In this document: positions 62,473 through 64,000 of the stretch, one piece after another
Numbering within the stretch: the first letter of the stretch is position 1
How the letters are laid out: each line of letters begins with the position of its first letter
Source: Yponomeuta sedellus
Taxonomy: Eukaryota > Arthropoda > Insecta > Lepidoptera > Yponomeutidae
Assembly: GCA_934045075.1 (NCBI GenBank)
Contig: OW203722.1
Location: 24,163,379 to 24,227,378, forward strand
Length of the DNA stretch: 64,000 nucleotides
Reading direction: 5' to 3'
Position numbers and translations under genes: made by a program
Notes under the pieces: generated by a model
Seen by the model: only the letters and a program-made list of their open reading frames with translations
Told to the model about the DNA's origin: nothing
Database searches by the model: none

Positions 62473-63976
62473 TCAGGTGTTTATCAGGTGATACAATAAC
62501 GGGTAAATATTTTGTTTCCAAAATAATAATAAAAAATTTATTAAAGAACTAACATATTCTTTATCAAATTCCACTAATATAATATTTACTTTATTATTAA
62601 TTTGAAAATTAACATCTGCAACACAAAAGTAGCACTTTTTATAACCACAAACATACATTTGTATTTGGTCATAACATAACATTTGTTTGAGGGTTTCCCA
62701 TTCTGTATATAATGTTTTACAGTGTTCTCATTATAGGGGCATTTTATTTCTATAAGAAACTGCTCGCCTATTCCATCTGGTGAACCAGCAATCATGGGAA
62801 AGTCTTTGCTAATGAAAATACCACATTTCCTTATCCTTTTTTGGAGCATGGTTTGCACTGTTTTTAATACCTTACATTCCAAAGCTCTCCCACGTTGCAT
62901 AGCTGGAGTATCCGGAATGTTGCCACCCATTATCAATGATACTAAGGTACCATCACTTGTTTTGCATTTTTTCACTTCATAAGCCTTGGAAGCTGTTATT
63001 CGACCAAATCAAACTTTCTCAACAAATCAAACGACCAGACCAAACCAAGTTGCTGCCAGTCTGGTCTCTTGTGTTTTCTTCCACCTTTTGTAATAAGTCA
63101 GTAGTAAATAAACCAGATATTTGCTTGATGAAGTCATCACTACATGCTTCTTTAAATTTCTGCACTAACTGGTACATTGAAAGCCCTTCTTCATTGTTAG
63201 TGATGTTTTGCACATATCTTAATAATGCACAGTTATGAATACCTTTCGCTGTAGCCTGTTCCACAAACTTGTCAAAAACACTGGCATCTGAAGAGGTTGA
63301 AGCTTGTGTCTTAGTTAATTCTGAGGTTGTAATAAATTTTAGCGTCGTTCCCACTTTCGTTTGATTTTTTCCAGTAACATTCTATCTGAGTACATGATGG
63401 CTCTTCGCTTCTTCGGTGCATCCACATCAGAAATGCTACAGCATGTTTGCACCCACCCATTGATGCAGCACAAGCGTGGCATTGTGTGCTGGTAACAAGA
63501 CTGTTTTTTTCATCCACAATGACAGTCACTGTATATGGCTTAGCTCGAACTTTGTGTTCAGGGCACACGCGGCACTTCACTGTACAAATGTTCAATTCTC
63601 TTCTCAACTGAACGTATCCTACGGCATCATCGCCATAAGATTCTCTTGAAGATCTGGAATAGAGAAAGTAGGTAGCGTAAATATAGGTACAATAAAATTT
63701 TTACATAACCTAACTTTTCACATTGTTGTTAATTTGTTATAGTTAGTTGTAATATGACATTGAAGTATGCAAAAATTATGTAAAGTGAATATAATTTAAT
63801 AAAAAGTAGTGATGTAAAATTATAGGTAGGTATTTCAAACGTACTTACGATGACATTTTTACGTTTCTAAGCTCCGCTGCACAAAAATCCTTATTTCGGG
63901 CAAAATAACTTGCCACCATCAACGAATCTATCTTCGGTAAGTTAGAACTACTTCCTTTGATGAATCCAGTCTCCAT
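62473..63976 (-). pseudogene. SWIM zinc finger plus YqaJ/lambda-exonuclease-like nuclease (frameshifted)
   Basis: Starts METGFIKGSSSNLP at 63976; first exon 63849-63976 (donor GTAAGT), second from 63653 after TCTATTCCAG. Domains in order: a cysteine pair CRVCPEH; a SWIM finger (CHACAASMGGCKHAVAFLMW); a GRITASKAYEV segment; then a PD-(D/E)xK nuclease core with GSPDGI (Asp), LIEIKCP (Glu-x-Lys) and QIQMYV (the Gln helix of YqaJ/lambda exonuclease). Frameshifts or stops fall near 63345-63365, 63005-63045 and 62688-62700. The YqaJ family resects DNA for recombination in phages; its job in this transposon is unknown. Length and order suggest about 480 residues originally. Confidence 0.75.
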
Positions 63977-64000
63977 TGTTATAATATTACAATAATATTA

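Larger units (their letters stand above)
60081..64000. mobile_element. Decayed ISL2EU/IS4EU-type DNA transposon (two convergent genes)
   Basis: A plus-strand THAP-DDE transposase gene (60081-62423) and a minus-strand SWIM/YqaJ nuclease gene (62473-63976) converge with 49 bases between their stops. This pairing fits the ISL2EU (IS4EU) group of eukaryotic transposons as I remember it; the group name is less sure than the domains. The left terminus was not recognised between 59360 and 60080, and the right terminus lies beyond the window. The transposase intron 60700-61215 has been entered by two SINEs, so the copy is old. Confidence 0.75.

Overview
The window is eukaryotic and very probably from a moth or butterfly (Lepidoptera). 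It has GT-AG introns, two metazoan genes, about 60% A+T, and dense short interspersed repeats of kinds common in lepidopteran genomes: several tRNA-derived SINE families, (ATCT)n-type LINE tails, small Helitrons and mariner. No bacterial operons, CRISPR arrays or rRNA operons are present. Both host genes run off the left or right edge, so each is partial here.

Layout. (1) 1490-7152, plus strand: the last five exons of a polypeptide GalNAc-transferase gene, covering the end of the catalytic domain and the ricin-type lectin domain. Its last intron holds a 5S-rRNA-like SINE and a dead mariner that itself carries a SINE fragment. (2) 7153-11744: intergenic space and 3' UTRs between two convergent genes. 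(3) 11745-27831, minus strand: sixteen consecutive exons of teneurin-m (Ten-m), about 3,080 codons, with every junction checked for frame. They run from the cytoplasmic tail through the membrane segment, a 580-residue Ser/Thr-rich linker with a furin-like site, eight EGF repeats, the TTR/FN-plug region, the NHL propeller, the YD/RHS shell and the Tox-GHH-like C-terminus. One exon is a 27-nt microexon. The first Ten-m exon(s) were not found. (4) 27832-59900: no supported gene, probably the long first intron or upstream region of Ten-m. A repeat-poor block (about 28.1-33.3 kb) is followed by a patchwork of SINEs, LINE tails, a Helitron, MITEs and a 425-bp (TTTG)n tract. (5) About 60080-64000: a decayed two-gene DNA transposon of the ISL2EU/IS4EU kind. 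A THAP plus DDE transposase on the plus strand converges on a SWIM zinc finger plus YqaJ/lambda-exonuclease-like nuclease on the minus strand.

How the parts relate. Ten-m encodes a type II membrane cell-cell adhesion protein. The GalNAc-transferase is a Golgi enzyme starting mucin-type O-glycosylation; the two genes look like neighbours only. The most unusual items are the transposon with its own recombination-type nuclease, a SINE family built on 5S rRNA, nested elements with exact target-site duplications that give an insertion order, and two long near-perfect intronic hairpins inside Ten-m. All exon borders are read by eye from splice consensus, reading frame and remembered family sequences; no search was run.
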